Shown here in pieces: positions 51,148 to 52,964 of a DNA stretch of 52,964 nt. A model generated the notes under the pieces. The model was not told the DNA's origin. It was given only the letters and a program-made list of their open reading frames with translations, and ran no database searches. A program made the position numbers and the translations under genes. The first letter of the stretch is position 1; the number at the start of each line of letters is the position of its first letter. The DNA is from Aquirhabdus sp. (GTDB taxonomy: Bacteria; Pseudomonadota; Gammaproteobacteria; Pseudomonadales; Moraxellaceae): assembly GCA_030149815.1 (NCBI GenBank), contig JASLHI010000021.1:1-52964 (forward strand). Direction: 5' to 3'.

Positions 51148-52611
51148 ATGAAAATAGATAATCGCTACACTCACCTCAATCCTCGTTTGTTCCACAAACA
51201 ATCCCCTGAACCGCTCAATAATCCAATTGCTGGGCATTTCAATACTGCACTCGCAGAACAACTCGACTGGCAATATACCGATGCGAATGATTGGGTTCCA
51301 ATCTTTGCAGGACAAGTCGTTCCTGAAGGCTTTGATCCGCTGGCAATGGCTTATGCAGGACATCAGTTTGGACAATGGGCTGGGCAACTCGGTGATGGAC
51401 GTGGACTATTACTCGCACAAATCATTGATAAAAATGGCAAGCTACAAGACCTCCACTTAAAAGGCGTCGGCCTCACACCCTACTCACGCATGGGCGATGG
51501 TCGTGCGGTGTTGCGTTCGGTCATTCGCGAATATCTTGCAGGTCATGCTTTAAACGCACTCGGCATCGCCTCCTCAAATGCACTCGGTTTTGTATCATCT
51601 AGCACTCCTGTACAACGCGAAAAACTAGAACGCGGCGCATGTTTGCTTCGCGTAGCAGATAGTCATGTGCGCCTTGGGCATTTTGAATGGATCAATAAAT
51701 TTACACCTGATGCGTTGCCAGATTTTACGACGGCAATGATTGATACTTATTATCCTGAATGCAAAACAGCAGAATCACCTATCCTTGCCTTTGCTGAAAA
51801 CGTGATTAAAAGAACAGCTAAAACCATTGCCGACTGGCAACTGGTAGGCTTTGCACATGGTGTGATGAACACTGACAACCTCAGCATTACTGGAAGCACT
51901 TTAGATTTTGGTCCATATGGCTTTATGGAGCGATTTGAGCCAACTTGGATTAACAACCATTCAGATCATTCAGGTCGCTATGTTTATCAAAATCAGCCAA
52001 GTATTGCGCATTGGAATCTTTGGGTCTGGCTCGGACAATTATTGCCTTTAAATGCTGTCGATCCGAAGGTGAGCAAAGAATCATTAAGCCAACTGCTTTC
52101 TATTTTTGAACCAGAGTTCTTACATCAATACACATTAGGCATCGCCAAAAAAATGGGACTGAGTGCAGATCAACAAGGCGTACTCGAACTGTCCTCGGAT
52201 TTCTTGCGTTTGTTGGAAAGAAATCGCCTTGATCTCACCAATAGCTTCCGATCACTATCCGATGATAGTGAAAAAGGCTGGCGATTATTGCGTCTTGAAT
52301 GTATCAGCATTGAAGAAATAGAAAAATTTGATGCCTTTGCCGCACAGTATCAAGCACTGATTACGGAGTCACGCTTGAGTGATCATCAACGAAAAAGCCT
52401 CATGGATAAAGCAAATCCAATCTATGTACTGCGTAATCACATGGCGCAAACGGCGATTGAACGTGCAGAAGCTGGAGACTTTGGCGAAGTAGCACGTTTG
52501 TTTGATTTATTGGCAACTCCATTTACTAGACAAATTGAACGAGAAACAGCAGCCGACATTGCTCCGTTACCTGACGATCATCCGCCTGTCAGTGTAAGTT
52601 GTTCCAGTTAA
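51148..52611 (+). CDS. selO: Protein adenylyltransferase SelO
   Basis: Pseudokinase-fold enzyme (SelO/YdiU) that AMPylates proteins on Ser, Thr or Tyr, in oxidative-stress response in E. coli. About 487 residues with YAGHQFGQWAGQLGDGRGLLL (about 70-90), LKGVGLTPYSRMGDGRAVLRSVIREYL (about 110-136), and the GFAHGVMNTDNLSITGSTLDFGPYGFME block (about 230-257) with the catalytic Asn and Asp. The C-terminal selenocysteine or cysteine position is represented by the terminal CSS (CysSerSer). The start at 51148 is preferred because the alternative GTG at 51121 lies inside the inverted repeat. Confidence 0.94.
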   Translation: MKIDNRYTHLNPRLFHKQSPEPLNNPIAGHFNTALAEQLDWQYTDANDWVPIFAGQVVPEGFDPLAMAYAGHQFGQWAGQLGDGRGLLLAQIIDKNGKLQDLHLKGVGLTPYSRMGDGRAVLRSVIREYLAGHALNALGIASSNALGFVSSSTPVQREKLERGACLLRVADSHVRLGHFEWINKFTPDALPDFTTAMIDTYYPECKTAESPILAFAENVIKRTAKTIADWQLVGFAHGVMNTDNLSITGSTLDFGPYGFMERFEPTWINNHSDHSGRYVYQNQPSIAHWNLWVWLGQLLPLNAVDPKVSKESLSQLLSIFEPEFLHQYTLGIAKKMGLSADQQGVLELSSDFLRLLERNRLDLTNSFRSLSDDSEKGWRLLRLECISIEEIEKFDAFAAQYQALITESRLSDHQRKSLMDKANPIYVLRNHMAQTAIERAEAGDFGEVARLFDLLATPFTRQIERETAADIAPLPDDHPPVSVSCSS

Positions 52612-52917
52612 TCAAATAGCAATTCTGTAGAGTCCTCCTGTGGATGCCCTTTTTTTGATTATTAAACAACATCAAAAGCGGGCGACCACAAAGGTGCTCC
52701 CCTACAAATAGATTATAAATACGGCACAAGCCCAATCGCTTTAACCGATCATTTTCTTCATCTTAAACCGCGCTTACATATTTCCATGACCATTCAGTCA
52801 CGGATTCCAAAGCTCTAAACCTCAATAAACGCTCAAAAACAATAGCCAATGTGCTAAATTGCGCACCTGTTATCTTGTACTCCCTATTTTTTGATTCAAA
52901 AACGCAGGAATCCCACC
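52612..52917. other. 306-base intergenic region after selO
   Basis: Contains the family A repeat (52627-52705) and about 210 bases of AT-rich DNA before the acyl-CoA dehydrogenase. No gene and no strong promoter were recognised. Confidence 0.45.
52627..52705. repeat. Dispersed hairpin repeat, family A, copy 2
   Basis: The left arm begins GTAGAGTCCTCCTGTGGATG (52627-52649) and the right arm ends AAAGGTGCTCCCCTAC (52680-52705). These are inverted copies with mismatches, related to the copy at 4680-4748 (shared CCTTGTGG / CCACAAGG core). As with copy 1 it directly follows a stop codon. Confidence 0.7.
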
Positions 52918-52964
52918 ATGCCACAATACAAAGCCCCCATTCGCGACATTCAATTTGTCATGCA
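52918..52964 (+). CDS. Acyl-CoA dehydrogenase, N-terminal fragment cut by the window edge
   Basis: Fifteen complete codons are present: MPQYKAPIRDIQFVM, then His cut off. This opening is typical of the large acyl-CoA dehydrogenases of Acinetobacter and Pseudomonas that carry an extra N-terminal domain (MPxYKAPLRDxxFVxxEVL). The gene would act in fatty-acid beta-oxidation. A GCAGGAATC ribosome site precedes the ATG by a normal distance. Confidence 0.85.
   Translation, partial: MPQYKAPIRDIQFVM

Overview
The window looks like chromosome from a gammaproteobacterium of the family Moraxellaceae, Acinetobacter or Alkanindiges-like. The grounds are gene content and order: acpP-fabG-fabD-rpmF, scpA-scpB-rluB, smc-zipA beside ligA with a GntR regulator next to smc, trpF-trpB-trpA-accD-folC-SPOR protein, and a FabG carrying the sequence VHL where most FabG proteins have an Asn. 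The assignment is inference from remembered synteny; no 16S or other rRNA gene is present. No tRNA, rRNA, CRISPR array, prophage or intact insertion sequence was seen. Both ends cut genes: acpP at the left and an acyl-CoA dehydrogenase at the right.

Layout. 1-3.4 kb: fatty-acid synthesis and L32 genes on the minus strand (acpP, fabG, fabD, rpmF, yceD). 3.7-9.8 kb: plus-strand accessory block with proline iminopeptidase, a YciO-type protein, an AT-rich two-helix membrane protein overlapping a bacterial homologue of the eukaryotic MEST/PEG1 hydrolase, and a MHYT-GGDEF-EAL cyclic-di-GMP enzyme. 9.8-18.3 kb: complete minus-strand kdpFABCDE potassium-uptake system, including the 29-residue kdpF and a tandem repeat upstream that may bind KdpE. 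18.5-20.5 kb: a lone TIR-domain protein (candidate defence gene) and a diiron-type metal-dependent hydrolase. 20.8-27.6 kb: scpA, scpB, rluB, coaX, ligA and a secreted lipase. 27.9-34.6 kb: zipA, smc, a GntR regulator and a one-domain birA. 34.7-38 kb: an unrecognised protein, a small K+-channel-like protein, a DUF2726 protein and a SPOR-domain protein. 38.1-43.4 kb: folC, accD, trpA, trpB and trpF. 43.6-45.7 kb: a cobalamin riboswitch and btuB. 45.8-52.6 kb: NERD protein, hexapeptide acyltransferase, corrinoid adenosyltransferase, metallo-hydrolase, glycerophosphodiesterase, fatty-acid desaturase and selO.

Connections between genes. Potassium appears twice: the Kdp pump with its KdpDE sensor, and a channel-like protein at 35.6 kb. 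Vitamin B12 appears twice: riboswitch-controlled BtuB for uptake and a PduO-type enzyme for making adenosylcobalamin. Lipid metabolism recurs in the fab genes, accD, birA (which biotinylates the acetyl-CoA carboxylase carrier), the lipase, the glycerophosphodiesterase, the desaturase and the acyl-CoA dehydrogenase. Chromosome and division functions cluster in scpAB, smc, zipA, ligA and the SPOR protein.

Three small families of hairpin-forming dispersed repeats sit in the intergenic regions. The least explained items are the TIR gene, the membrane protein/MEST-like pair, the composite inverted repeat between the desaturase and selO, and the unrecognised protein at 34.7 kb.
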